Positions 27,268-35,872 are shown, counted from the stretch's first letter. The stretch: DNA of 64,000 bases from Candidatus Heimdallarchaeota archaeon (GCA_018238155.1 JABCTZ010000032.1:215034-279033), one strand, 5' to 3'. The notes: a model not told the origin generated them from the letters alone. Numbers and translations are program-made.

Positions 27268-28188
27268 TTGGAAATTAGCAGATTAAAAGAAATAGCAAAG
27301 GAATTAGAAGAAGAATATGAAACGGGATATACTGAACTTAGCAAATTTAGAACTGAAGCAGGAAAAGAATTACAAGCAAATATGATAGACATAACGAGAT
27401 TTATCATATCCTTTGAAGCTAGCTATATTTCAACCTCTCTCGGTGCAGAACTTCTTGATTCACTTAATCTTAAAATTATGATTAAAGAACGTAAAACTGA
27501 AATTATTGAAGAAATATCGGAAAATAAAGGTTTAACACTAGAAAACAGCACACAATTCTATGATCTCATAACTGAATATATGGATGAAAGTAGTAATATT
27601 TCCACAAAAGAGATTATAAGTGCTTTACCATTTATGAATCCTGAATTCAAAACCATGGAACACTTGTATGCTCATTTTTTTGTCTCACTGGTAACTTATA
27701 TTGATTTATACACAATGAACTTATCTCGTGAAATAATATTGGAGCTAGATACAAAGGATTATGTTGAATTCCTTAAAGGATTTAATCCGATGAAAAATCC
27801 TAAAGAAAGAATAAATTTTCTAGCTTGATATTTTAGATTATATAATAAGGAACAGCTAAATAAAGAAATATTGAAAGGGAAAAAATGGGAAATGATTTTT
27901 GATAAGATTATTGATATTAGAGATACAATTTCTCATAGAAATCCATTATTAACTGTAGAAGATTTAAATGAGAACTTTATAGAAATGTTACAACAAGCAC
28001 AAAAGAAATCTCTTGTTATATTTAATCAAACAGAAGAAGAGGATAATATATTGTTATCAAATCTTCTAAAAAAATATTCATCGAAATTTGTTGTGTTGTT
28101 TCTCTTCGAGGATATAATGAGGTATTGTTATAGTTATTTAGCATTAATAGATCAAGCGTTATTTGAGTCTAAATTTAAGAGGACATAA
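27268..28188 (+). pseudogene. HEPN-like gene interrupted by one in-frame TGA
   Basis: One frame runs 27268-28188 broken only by TGA at 27826-27828; reading on gives YFRLYNKEQLNKEI and no further stop until 28188, about 306 residues in all. Both halves are helical and charged. The second half contains RDTISH (27919-27936), an R-x4-H motif typical of HEPN ribonucleases in defence and toxin-antitoxin systems. TTG 27268 has GGTGA 5 bases upstream; GTG 27259 is an alternative. It is best read as a recent nonsense mutation, an assembly error or two separate short genes (27268-27828 and about 27871-28188). There is no sign of a selenocysteine element. Confidence 0.6.
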
Positions 28189-28216
28189 AAATAGATATTT
28201 TCTTTAAAATGAACAA

Positions 28217-28498
28217 TTATTCCCATTTTCTATTATCATTAGGAGTAGTCAAGCGAGGGACTTGAATAACTTCTCCACATTTCGGACAAGCGAAATGAAG
28301 ATAGGTAATATCTCGCTTAACGTAAATGAACAAGTTGAATTGTCCGCATCTACCACAGAGACGCATAGTTTTCTGTAATTCGCGAATTTCATAACGCAAG
28401 AATAAAGCTTTCTTTTTACGGTCATCTTCTGTTTCTCTCCAAGGAGGATGATAAGAGCCATAGGACATAAGTAGATCACACTTGAGAAATGGATCCAT
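28217..28498 (-). CDS. Small zinc-binding protein (copy B)
   Basis: This 93-residue protein has two complete zinc knuckles, CGRC and CPKCGE, after a helical basic N terminus. It is related to the protein at 26837-27088 (PPWRE, KTMRLC, VKRDITYLHFACPKCGEVI). The ATG at 28498 gives the longest form; ATG 28468 is possible. It converges on the broken HEPN-like gene with 28 bases between stops. It is probably a nucleic-acid or protein-binding ribbon; the role is unknown. Confidence 0.6.
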   Translation of the reverse strand: MDPFLKCDLLMSYGSYHPPWRETEDDRKKKALFLRYEIRELQKTMRLCGRCGQFNLFIYVKRDITYLHFACPKCGEVIQVPRLTTPNDNRKWE

Positions 28499-29063
28499 CC
28501 CATTAAACTGGTTAGCTTAAAGAGATACAAGAAAGTATTCATTTAGAGCTTTAAATACCATAATTCCTATTACTCTATTGAAGAATTGTATATTCTTTAA
28601 ATCCCATAAACCTCTCTCCCTATATAAACTCCCTTTTCCTGAGACGAGGGCTCCTTTCTGCTCTCGTCCGGTTTAAAAAGCTCAAATCAATGTGGAATTT
28701 ATTTTTAGAGAAATGATCAATTATTGACTTTTTCAAGTATGTGTTTTCCCATTTTTAATTAAAAAGAAGTTAAATACAAATATGATAAAGGAATGAAAAG
28801 AACTCTACTGAGAAAAAATAATTCTTGTAAGATACTGAAAAAATTATTTATTAGTGGATGGGGTTCCACAATCTGAATACCCCATCCCATTTTTCCGTCT
28901 TCATATCTCGGGAGTGGAGAAGTGTATAACACCGAAGTGTTTTGAGAAACATTCACTTCTTCAAAGAAACACTAGGATTATCCATTAATTAATGTTCTCC
29001 GGAAATAATCAGACAAAATTAGTAGATTAAAAAGAAAAAGTGGGAGAGTACAATGGGATAAAT
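28499..29063. other. 565-base region without a supported gene
   Basis: This AT-rich stretch holds no convincing coding frame; a 65-codon minus-strand frame at 28759-28956 lacks a ribosome binding site and recognisable pattern. The only local structure is GACGAG (28643-28648) pairing with CTCGTC (28663-28668), in a short GC-richer patch that stands out from its surroundings. It could be a terminator, a small RNA or a relic. Confidence 0.4.
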
Positions 29064-29480
29064 ATGAATGACAACGAAGAAAAACAAATGTATACATTAA
29101 AAATAGAAGATGAAAAACTAATAGCATTTATGAGGGAGCTACAAGATAACCCTGAGATGGTCCTCACTTGGTCAAAAGAAAGACAGAAATGGTATATACA
29201 AGGATTTTTTGATAGCAAGGGATCAGTATTCATTAATGACGAAGGACTGGTAATACTAGCCATAGAAAGTCGTAAACCGATAAAATTAGATCTAATCTCA
29301 CAAATATTGAAAGAACGATTCAATATACAGTCTTTTGTTTTTCATTGTACGCATCTGGAAATATTAACTGAACCCTCTCAGTTGCTAATGGCCGGTGTCT
29401 GGGATATGATAGAGTTCAATAAACAAATAGCTCATTCATCAAATAATGAAAGGGAGAGTTTTAGAGCAAAAAAGTATTAA
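29064..29480 (+). CDS. LAGLIDADG-like protein lacking the catalytic acidic residue
   Basis: This 138-residue protein starts at ATG 29064 (GTG 29040 possible). Residues 50-100 follow the LAGLIDADG endonuclease pattern: WYIQGFFDSKGSVFIND, then LVILAIESRKPIKLDLI and a hydrophobic helix. In the motif IQGFFDSKG, the acidic residue expected just before the final glycine is lysine, so DNA cleavage is unlikely. It may be a DNA-binding regulator derived from a homing enzyme. A degenerate relative lies at 32863-33141 with the same lysine. It is not inside an intron or intein. Confidence 0.6.
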   Translation: MNDNEEKQMYTLKIEDEKLIAFMRELQDNPEMVLTWSKERQKWYIQGFFDSKGSVFINDEGLVILAIESRKPIKLDLISQILKERFNIQSFVFHCTHLEILTEPSQLLMAGVWDMIEFNKQIAHSSNNERESFRAKKY

Positions 29481-29802
29481 TTGTATGTGTTTGGTAAATT
29501 AAGGGCTATTGTTTTAAATGAAAATTAAAAGTGTCGATTATATTGGTACAATTGGAACGACTTCAATACACTAAAATTTTAAACCGAATCCTGATGCTGA
29601 TAGTACATTCCTAAATATCAAATCAATTATATCAATTCTAGATGAGATTTGGTATCACAATTAATAAAAGTTGAAACAATTCTACTTTTTAGAAGTTTAA
29701 ATAGTTTAATTCAGTATGCTATTATATGATAAAAAATAACCTAAAATATAGATGGCATAAATCTTTTAAGTTTTACAGACTATTTTTCATTGGGGAAAAC
29801 TT
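29481..29802. other. 322-base intergenic region
   Basis: Very AT-rich, with no coding frame. The GGGGAAAAC element at 29792-29800 serves as ribosome binding site for the SBBP gene, and ATCTTTTAAG at 29761-29770 is a weak TATA-like candidate. Nothing else stands out. Confidence 0.4.
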
Positions 29803-31377
29803 TTGGTTAAAATCATGCAAACAGTATCTAGGTTTTTGAATATTGTCCTTCTCATTGGAGTGGTAGTTCTCTCATTTTCTCATCAAGTTCTTCCTTCTCT
29901 CAACACTAAAATCTCATTTCTAAATGTTGCTGCTGCTAGACCTGCAACTAATCTCACGTTACAGTTTAGTACTTTTCTTGGTGGGAGTGACCCAGATCAT
30001 GGACGTAGTATTTCTACTACTGAGGAAGGGAATTGTTATGTCACAGGTTTGACAGAATCAACGGATTTTCCAACCAAGAATGCTTTTGACAGCTCACTTG
30101 GAGGGGATTTGGATGCTTTTGTTTCTAAATTTGCTGCAGATGGTTCCTTACTCTGGAGTACTTTTCTTGGTGGTAGTAATTGGGATCGTGGTTCTGCAAT
30201 CACAGCTACTTCTGAAGGGAGCTGTTATGTTATGGGAACGACGAATTCAAGTGATTTTCCACTCCAAAATGCCTATAACAGTACATTTAGTGGTTTTGAA
30301 GATATTTTTCTAGCAAAATTCTCAGCAAATGGGTTGCTACTCTGGAGTACTTACCTCGGTGGGAAAAACATGGACTTTGCATCTGACATCGCTGTTACTA
30401 ATGATGGCAGCTGTTATGTGACTGGTGAAACATTATCTAGTGATTTCCCCACCAAAAACGCTTATGATAGCACGTTTAATGACGGTTTTATTGATGCTTT
30501 CGTTGCCAAATTTTCAGTAAATGGTACCCTCCTATGGAGTACCTACCTTGGAGGTATTGGTATTGATGGGGGTTTTGATATTGCCATTCTCAATGAGGGT
30601 AGCTGCTATGTCACAGGTTATACTGCTTCAACTGATTTTCCTACACAAAACGCTTTTGATTCCATTCATAATGGTGATTTGGATATCTTTGTTACTAAGT
30701 TTGACACTAGCGGGTCACTCCTTTGGAGTAGCTTTATTGGTGGGATAGGGTGGGATGAAGCTTATGGGATTGCTGCTGCAAGTGATGGCAGTTGTTATGT
30801 GACAGGCTATACTGGTTCAATTGACTTTCCCACATTAAATGCTTATAGTAATATCTACGATAACTGGGGTGATGCGTTTGTTGTCAAGTTTGATTCTGAT
30901 GGTACCTTGCTCTGGAGCACTTTTCTTGGTGGTAATGGTATTGATCGTGGGTATGATATTGCAGTATCCATTGACGGGAGTTGTTACTTAGTTGGTGAGA
31001 CTTCTTCCACTAATTTTCCTACCATGAAAGCTTATGATGCTTCTAAAAATGATGGGTTTGATGTTTTTGTTACTAAGCTTTCTTCGGATGGGTTTCTCTT
31101 TTGGAGCACATATCTTGGAGGAAGTCGTTCTGATAGAGGATTTGGTATTGCTGTTTCTGAGGAAGGAAGTTGTTATGTAACTGGGATTACTTATTCAGAT
31201 GACTTTCCTACACAGAATGCTTTTGATAAAACCTATGTTGCTAAGAGTAATGGTTTCGTTACAAAATTCATTGAACCTTTTCAACCTGCAACTTTTTCTA
31301 AATATTTTTATGGGTTCTTAGGATTCATGGTCGTCGTTTTGGTCTTAGTAATTTTCTTGTATTTAAAACGGAAGTAA
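29803..31377 (+). CDS. Secreted seven-repeat SBBP beta-propeller protein with C-terminal anchor
   Basis: This 524-residue protein has an N-terminal signal peptide (about 1-45) and seven SBBP repeats of about 62-66 residues. Each has a LLWST[FY]LGG core and a GSCYVTG-x-T-x-SxDFPT strand, for example TFLGGSDPDHG, TYLGGIGIDGG and TFLGGNGIDRG. Seven repeats fit one complete seven-bladed propeller. A C-terminal helix (about 500-521) with KRK end anchors it in the membrane. The TTG at 29803 has GGGG 7 bases upstream; ATG 29815 is possible. Extracellular binding is likely; the ligand is unknown. Part of a second such gene survives at 34221-34901. Confidence 0.85.
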   Translation: MVKIMQTVSRFLNIVLLIGVVVLSFSHQVLPSLNTKISFLNVAAARPATNLTLQFSTFLGGSDPDHGRSISTTEEGNCYVTGLTESTDFPTKNAFDSSLGGDLDAFVSKFAADGSLLWSTFLGGSNWDRGSAITATSEGSCYVMGTTNSSDFPLQNAYNSTFSGFEDIFLAKFSANGLLLWSTYLGGKNMDFASDIAVTNDGSCYVTGETLSSDFPTKNAYDSTFNDGFIDAFVAKFSVNGTLLWSTYLGGIGIDGGFDIAILNEGSCYVTGYTASTDFPTQNAFDSIHNGDLDIFVTKFDTSGSLLWSSFIGGIGWDEAYGIAAASDGSCYVTGYTGSIDFPTLNAYSNIYDNWGDAFVVKFDSDGTLLWSTFLGGNGIDRGYDIAVSIDGSCYLVGETSSTNFPTMKAYDASKNDGFDVFVTKLSSDGFLFWSTYLGGSRSDRGFGIAVSEEGSCYVTGITYSDDFPTQNAFDKTYVAKSNGFVTKFIEPFQPATFSKYFYGFLGFMVVVLVLVIFLYLKRK

Positions 31378-31746
31378 TTACATTCCTTCTTTTTGTTAAG
31401 AAGTGTTCTTTAAAAAAGTATTATATTAATTTAGCGTTTCTTTGTTACAGTTAATTGTCTAATATTCCTATATATTGAAAATTGAAATATTTTATTGATT
31501 AAAAGTCAATCATTATTTCAAGTTTCGCACATTCTCTGTTTACAAATAACTTTTATTTTGTTTAAATACAGCTCTGATGTTTTATTGACAATAAATGAAT
31601 TATGAATGGATATTGTACTATAATAAAACAAGTCTATAGACTTAATTTACCTATTTAACCATTAAATACACAAAAAATTTAAATAATTTGTTTGAGCATG
31701 TCTTTATGAACATATTCGTTCAAAGAAAATAAATGGAGGGTTTATT
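31378..31746 (+). promoter_or_regulatory. 369-base upstream region of the peptidase gene with TATA-like box and GGAGGG
   Basis: There is no coding frame here. AATTTAAATAA at 31677-31687 is a plausible TATA box, a small inverted repeat TGAAC/GTTCA lies at 31707-31722, and the ribosome binding site GGAGGG is at 31735-31740, six bases before the ATT taken as the start. Confidence 0.45.
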
Positions 31747-32658
31747 ATTTCTAAATTTAAGAAAATAATGAGTTTGTTTATTCTAGTTGTATTTTTATCA
31801 AGTGTTGTAGTGACTTTTCCAAATGTTCGAGGTGCAACAAATTTTAATGGAACAGTTGAAAGTGAATATAGCGACCCAATGAGTGGGGTTACAATTATTC
31901 TTGCTGATTGTTATTTCAATATCCTCGACACGACAACAACAAACGGTCAAGGAGATTATAGTTTCTCTGTGAATCTAAACGGTAACTCCCCCTATTATCT
32001 AACAGCTACAAAAAATTACCGTTGGGATACTGATATGGAAATTGTCTATTCTGGAGGAACATATGATTTCGAGCTTGATGCAGTTACTGAGAAAATAGCT
32101 GTCTTTTTCTGGGCATCCAATGCATGTAATAATGATGAAATAATAGATGGTTACATAGATATTCTTGAGGATGAAGGTTATACAAAGTTTTACGAATTTA
32201 AAGATAGTTCAAATGTTGTTTCAGCTTGTCAAACAGTTGATAGTTATGAACGTGATGTCGATACTATTTTCGTCTATATTTTTGGGCATGGACTTAACAG
32301 TGGTAGTCATTCTTATACAAATTTCTCGATATCCGGATCAACAGTTTATTCTAATGACTTCCAAGACTATATGGACGCTTGGGAATCACCTCGGAAATGT
32401 TTGCTGGTCGAATCGTGCTATTCTGGTGATTGGGCAGATGATTTTAACGCTAATCCCTATTTAGCTATGTCTACATCTGATGAAAATCATGTATCAAAAT
32501 ATTATACGACATATGAGGAAGGGAAATTTTCTCATTGGTTCTTTGTACGTGTTGATGCAGGATATTCTGCTGCAAATTCTTTCACTTATGCTGCTGGTAT
32601 ATGTACAACTCAATATCCGAAGAAGAAAGATAACTCAGCCTATACTTGGTTTAATTAG
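31747..32658 (+). CDS. Secreted clan CD cysteine peptidase (C13/caspase-like) with N-terminal Ig-like domain
   Basis: This protein of about 303 residues starts at the ATT 31747 six bases after GGAGGG, so the signal peptide begins with basic KFKK before its hydrophobic core; the first ATG (31768) would lose both. After the signal comes a carboxypeptidase-regulatory-like sandwich (about 32-105, DPMSGVTIILADCYFNI). The catalytic domain follows, with histidine in YIFGHGLNSG and cysteine in VESCYSGDW, the His/Cys dyad of legumain/caspase-type peptidases. No C-terminal anchor is seen, so it is probably released. Its N-terminal part is paralogous to the pseudogene at 33142-33889. Confidence 0.78.
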   Translation: MSKFKKIMSLFILVVFLSSVVVTFPNVRGATNFNGTVESEYSDPMSGVTIILADCYFNILDTTTTNGQGDYSFSVNLNGNSPYYLTATKNYRWDTDMEIVYSGGTYDFELDAVTEKIAVFFWASNACNNDEIIDGYIDILEDEGYTKFYEFKDSSNVVSACQTVDSYERDVDTIFVYIFGHGLNSGSHSYTNFSISGSTVYSNDFQDYMDAWESPRKCLLVESCYSGDWADDFNANPYLAMSTSDENHVSKYYTTYEEGKFSHWFFVRVDAGYSAANSFTYAAGICTTQYPKKKDNSAYTWFN

Positions 32659-32862
32659 TGGAATAAAAGAAAGGTATGCTGTTAATTTTCTCTTTTTCTT
32701 TTTTCTATCAATTCTTATTAATACTGCTATAGTGATTGGTTAATATTCTAACAATAGAAATATCTCTTAATTAAAAATAATAAGAATAATAGTAAAAACG
32801 AATCCTGATTATACAATGATTCGTTGAACATAGTTATTATTTAATTACAACTAGGAAATAGC

Positions 32863-33141
32863 ATGAAGATTTTTGAGAGAGAAAAGAAAGTCAATGTTTT
32901 ACCAGTCATTGCAAATGATAATCCTCACTTGGACAAAGGAAAGACAGAAATGGTATATACGAGGATTCTTCGATGGTAAAGGATTAGTATACTTAAATGA
33001 AAATGGATTGGTAATACTAGCTGTGGAAAGTCACAAACCGATCAAGTTAGATCTTATCAAGCAAATTTTGAAAAAACGATATAATATTCATTCTCTAGTT
33101 TTTTATGGAGCTCACACAGAAATATTAGCTGAACCATCTAG
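32863..33141 (+). pseudogene. Frameshifted LAGLIDADG-like relic
   Basis: This is related to the protein at 29064-29480: LTWTKERQKWYIRGFFDGKG and LVILAVESHKPIKLDLI match closely, with the same lysine for acidic residue. The N-terminal part (ATG 32863, reading NVLPVIANDNP, compare LQDNPEM) is in a different frame from LTWTKE, so a frameshift with small deletion lies near 32925. Homology stops at AEPS (about 33141), where the opposite-strand LVIVD relic begins. Confidence 0.6.
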
Positions 33142-33889
33142 AAATAAATCAGAAAGATAGTTATATCCCAGTTTTGTTTCATACAATTCCGGATTCATCA
33201 GATCTGAGACGTTAAAGAATGACGCTGTAGCTATTCTTCCAATAATAATATCATCATAATTTATGATCTTAATAACTTCCCCCAAAAAACTAGTATATAA
33301 TTGAGACATTTTATAGGGGTTGGTTTTGCATGAAAGGTCAAGAATCATCAACCCCCCCACTTTTAGAATCTTCTCGAAAAGCTAAGTAAGTGATATTTTC
33401 CTTCACAAAGATTTTCTTTATCTCGTTATTGTCTTTATATTGACCAACAATTTCGGGTTTGTGAATATTTGTAATATTGACAACTTGCACACCTTGTGTG
33501 TCTGCTGCTAAATAAGCGTATTCTCCTTCAACATGAAACCCCTATTTTATAGGGTACAATATTTAAAGCAAAATTATTAGACCCTCCACTCGTAACTACT
33601 TTCATATCGGAATCATAGTGTTCACATCCTGCGATAAGATATATGGCGAGTTTCCACTAAGTGTTACACTAAGACTATAATAACCCGCACTATTTGTTGA
33701 TGTATATCCTATTATATTGAAGTAACTATCAGTAATCACTATACTTGCTCCACTAAGTGGATTATTATCTTCATCTTTAACATATCCAGTAAAGTTTGAT
33801 AACGCATGAACATCAATTACTGATACAACCATTCCCGTTAAAATAACAGCTAAAATTATACAATTAATTCTCTTTCTCAGTTTAGAAAT
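33142..33889 (-). pseudogene. Frameshifted secreted protein relic: Ig-like domain plus LVIVD repeats
   Basis: Reading from ATT 33889 (GGTGGG six bases upstream) gives a signal peptide and a domain, NPLSGASIVITDSYFNIIG, close to that of the peptidase at 31747. The frame breaks near YILSQD; the next frame continues SDMKVVTSGGSNNFAL, matching DMEIVYSGGTYDFEL. LVIVD-type repeats follow (YAYLAADTQGVQVVNIT, KPEIVGQY). A second break falls in a run of seven G (about 33352-33358), after which GLMILDLSCKTNPYK resumes the repeats. The 3' end is lost at the junction near 33141. So the peptidase's N-terminal module was once joined to a different, propeller-like domain here. Confidence 0.7.
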
Positions 33890-34220
33890 TTTAATCCCAC
33901 CTATTTCTTTCCTTAAAGGAAAACCTTATTTTATTAATTAATTATATATTTATATACTTTTTTCACAATTATGTATCCAAATCAATTTATTTTTGTTATT
34001 ACAAAAAATCTCTTTTTCTTCTATTTAACTAATAAGCCAATATCAATACAAATTCCTCCTAGAAAAATCAAGGACTTAATATTGGTGTGTTAATACAAAT
34101 TAAATTGTCTAACATTGAGAAATAATTTTTGCCTTCAATATTTTAGAAAAGAAAAAATTGACTGTATCAATTAATGGATATGTAAACTTATAACAGTATG
34201 CTTTTAGCTAAATGTTAAAG
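33890..34220 (-). promoter_or_regulatory. 331-base region with promoter of the LVIVD relic
   Basis: There is no coding frame. On the minus strand a strong TATA-like run (TATATAAATATAT, about 33943-33958) lies about 55-70 bases before the ATT start at 33889, and GGTGGG is at 33896-33901. The promoter and ribosome binding site therefore remain although the gene is broken. Confidence 0.45.
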
Positions 34221-34901
34221 CTATTTTCGTTTTTTAAGTAAAATAATTGTGATGATAATTATAAATGTTATAGCTGGTAAGACAGCTACAAAGATCAAGA
34301 ATCCAACATCAGCATAGGTGTGAGTAGATTGATTGTGTGTGTTATTAAATATTGCAACAAAGGCATCACGTGTAGCACCTAAGTTATTATCAAAAGCATC
34401 TTTTGTTGGAAAATTAGAGGAATAAGTTGTACCCACAATAAAACACCTACCATCATTAGTAACATCAATATTATTTCCTTCATCAACTTGACTCCCACCA
34501 AGATAGGTACTCCATAGAAGATTTCCTTTAAACGAGAATTCAGATACAAAGATATCAAATGCTCCTTTTAAGGTATCAGAATTAGCTTTCTTTATGGGGA
34601 AATCAGGTGAACCTGTATAGCCTGTAACATAACAATTTCCTACAGTAGAAATTTCTACAGCATAAGCTCTATCAACATCACACCCACCGAGAAATGAGCT
34701 CCATTGTAAAGAGCCTGTCGAATCAAATTTGACAACAAATGCATCACCCCATGAGCTGTATTTGTTATCATAGGCTTTTTTTGTGGGAAAATCGTTAGAA
34801 TTAGTATAACCAGTCACGTAAAGACTTCCATCAATTGCAGTTGCAATATCCCAAACCTCATCGCACAACATACCACCAAAGAAGGTATTCCAAAGGAGAG
34901 A
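34221..34901 (-). pseudogene. 5'-truncated SBBP propeller gene
   Basis: The frame holds the last three SBBP repeats (FFGGMLCDEVWD, SFLGGCDVDRAY, TYLGGSQVDEGN) and the C-terminal membrane anchor ending LLKKRK, as in the intact 29803-31377 gene. Homology ends abruptly at SLLWN (34899-34901), where a TAA lies just upstream in frame and the opposite-strand APH fragment begins. The signal peptide and about four repeats are missing. ATG 34871 is the only internal start, and the product would not be exported. Confidence 0.72.
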
Positions 34902-35152
34902 TCGGAGTTATTGATTTTGCAGATTTATCTGTTGGTAACCCGATGATTGATGTTACCAAAGTATATATCGATCATATTGGTGATGGTGCTTTTCAAGCAT
35001 GCGTTGATGGATACGGCGAAATACAATTAGACCAAGTGAAATTTTTTGCTCTTGGCTGGCTTACTTGGTTAATTCCTGCTTTATGGAAGAGAAATGATTC
35101 TCAAGAACGAGTAGAACGTTTAGCGCAAGTTTTTGACTCTATCTGGAGATAA
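34892..35152 (+). pseudogene. 3' fragment of an APH/choline-kinase-family phosphotransferase gene
   Basis: The frame begins at the junction with the SBBP fragment and reads GEIGVIDFADLSVGNPMIDV, the metal-binding DFG-equivalent segment of aminoglycoside phosphotransferase-like kinases. The normal C-terminal helices follow, ending FDSIWR. The N-lobe and catalytic loop are absent. The codons upstream of 34892 in this frame belong to the SBBP relic antisense, so this is a truncated remnant rather than a short gene. Opposite-strand gene ends meeting within about 10 bases point to a rearrangement. Confidence 0.65.
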
Positions 35153-35220
35153 TCTCAACTTAGAGTCATTTTCTTGAACAAATTTTTTTCAGCGTGTCTG
35201 AAATGTGTTTTTTATCCGTA

Positions 35221-35258
35221 ACCGAGATGTAGGTGTTCCAATCTCGGGTGACTAATCA
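35221..35258 (+). other. Possible degenerate tRNA-Tyr 3'-half remnant / hairpin
   Basis: The segment starts ACCGAGATG and contains TTC-C-AATCTCGGG, matching two 9-base blocks of the tRNA-Tyr 3' half (26627-26665) in the same order and nearly the same spacing, then degenerates and ends TCA. CCGAGAT and ATCTCGG also form a 7-bp stem with a 13-base loop, so a plain hairpin after the APH fragment is an equally simple reading. Confidence 0.35.
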
Positions 35259-35335
35259 TTAACACATTTTTATTTTTGATTGAAAAACCTTATTTTTGTA
35301 AACGATTACTATAAGATATAGGGTTATGACTCAAA

Positions 35336-35692
35336 ATGGAATTTTCGAGATTAGCTGGGAAAACTGCTGCAGATAAGAACAGCAATAAATTGGGTAAAAT
35401 AATTCGAATTGAAAATTTACTTGGAAAAACTGTTAAAAAACTCAAACCACATGCGATTGTTCTTGTGCATAGAGTGTTCAAATCAGATGTTTTTGTTCCC
35501 CTGGATATTGATCTTTTGATAAAAGATGAAGGTTATTTTGCATGGTTTGATATTTTGAAAGAAGATTTTGATAAAGATGCTAAACAACAAAGAGCTGTTA
35601 AGGGCGTAAGAGAAACATATGGGAAATTTGTTGATGCTCCTGGTAATTTAAAATATCCAATGAAACTACCTAGGAATAGAAGAAAAGAATAA
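35336..35692 (+). CDS. Probable PRC-barrel-like protein
   Basis: This 118-residue basic protein starts FSRLAGKTAADKNSNKLGKI, the pattern of a PRC-barrel strand pair (GK-x-V-x-D-x-x-G-x-x-LG-x-I). Further short strands and a lysine/arginine-rich C terminus (LPRNRRKE) follow. PRC-barrel proteins occur in photosynthetic reaction centres, in ribosome maturation factor RimM and in many archaeal small proteins, including cell-division adaptors. Its own role is unknown. It sits just past the decayed region, has the base composition of core genes and is probably chromosomal rather than accessory. Confidence 0.6.
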   Translation: MEFSRLAGKTAADKNSNKLGKIIRIENLLGKTVKKLKPHAIVLVHRVFKSDVFVPLDIDLLIKDEGYFAWFDILKEDFDKDAKQQRAVKGVRETYGKFVDAPGNLKYPMKLPRNRRKE

Positions 35693-35872
35693 ATTTCCAA
35701 AAACATTAATTTTCTAAGCTTTAGAAAAAAAACAACTAGGTTACTCCTACATCTTTTTAGATAAACAATACGTGTTCAAATATTTAAACTCATAAATAGT
35801 CATTAAACTGATCTCTATCTATTAATGAATAACTATGTTCAAATCTTGGGTACTAGATCACTTGCTTCTGTA

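Noticed and set aside
27826..27828. Selenocysteine or pyrrolysine readthrough at the HEPN-like TGA
   Set aside because: TGA is not the pyrrolysine codon, no selenocysteine-type hairpin is visible, and the site is not in a redox motif. Mutation or assembly error is simpler.
28759..28956. 65-codon minus-strand frame in the 565-base gap
   Set aside because: It has no ribosome binding site, no recognisable pattern, and proline/aromatic scatter typical of chance frames.
30080..30748. Alternative-frame ORFs within the SBBP repeats
   Set aside because: Their periodic open frames simply mirror the repeated codon pattern of the SBBP gene.
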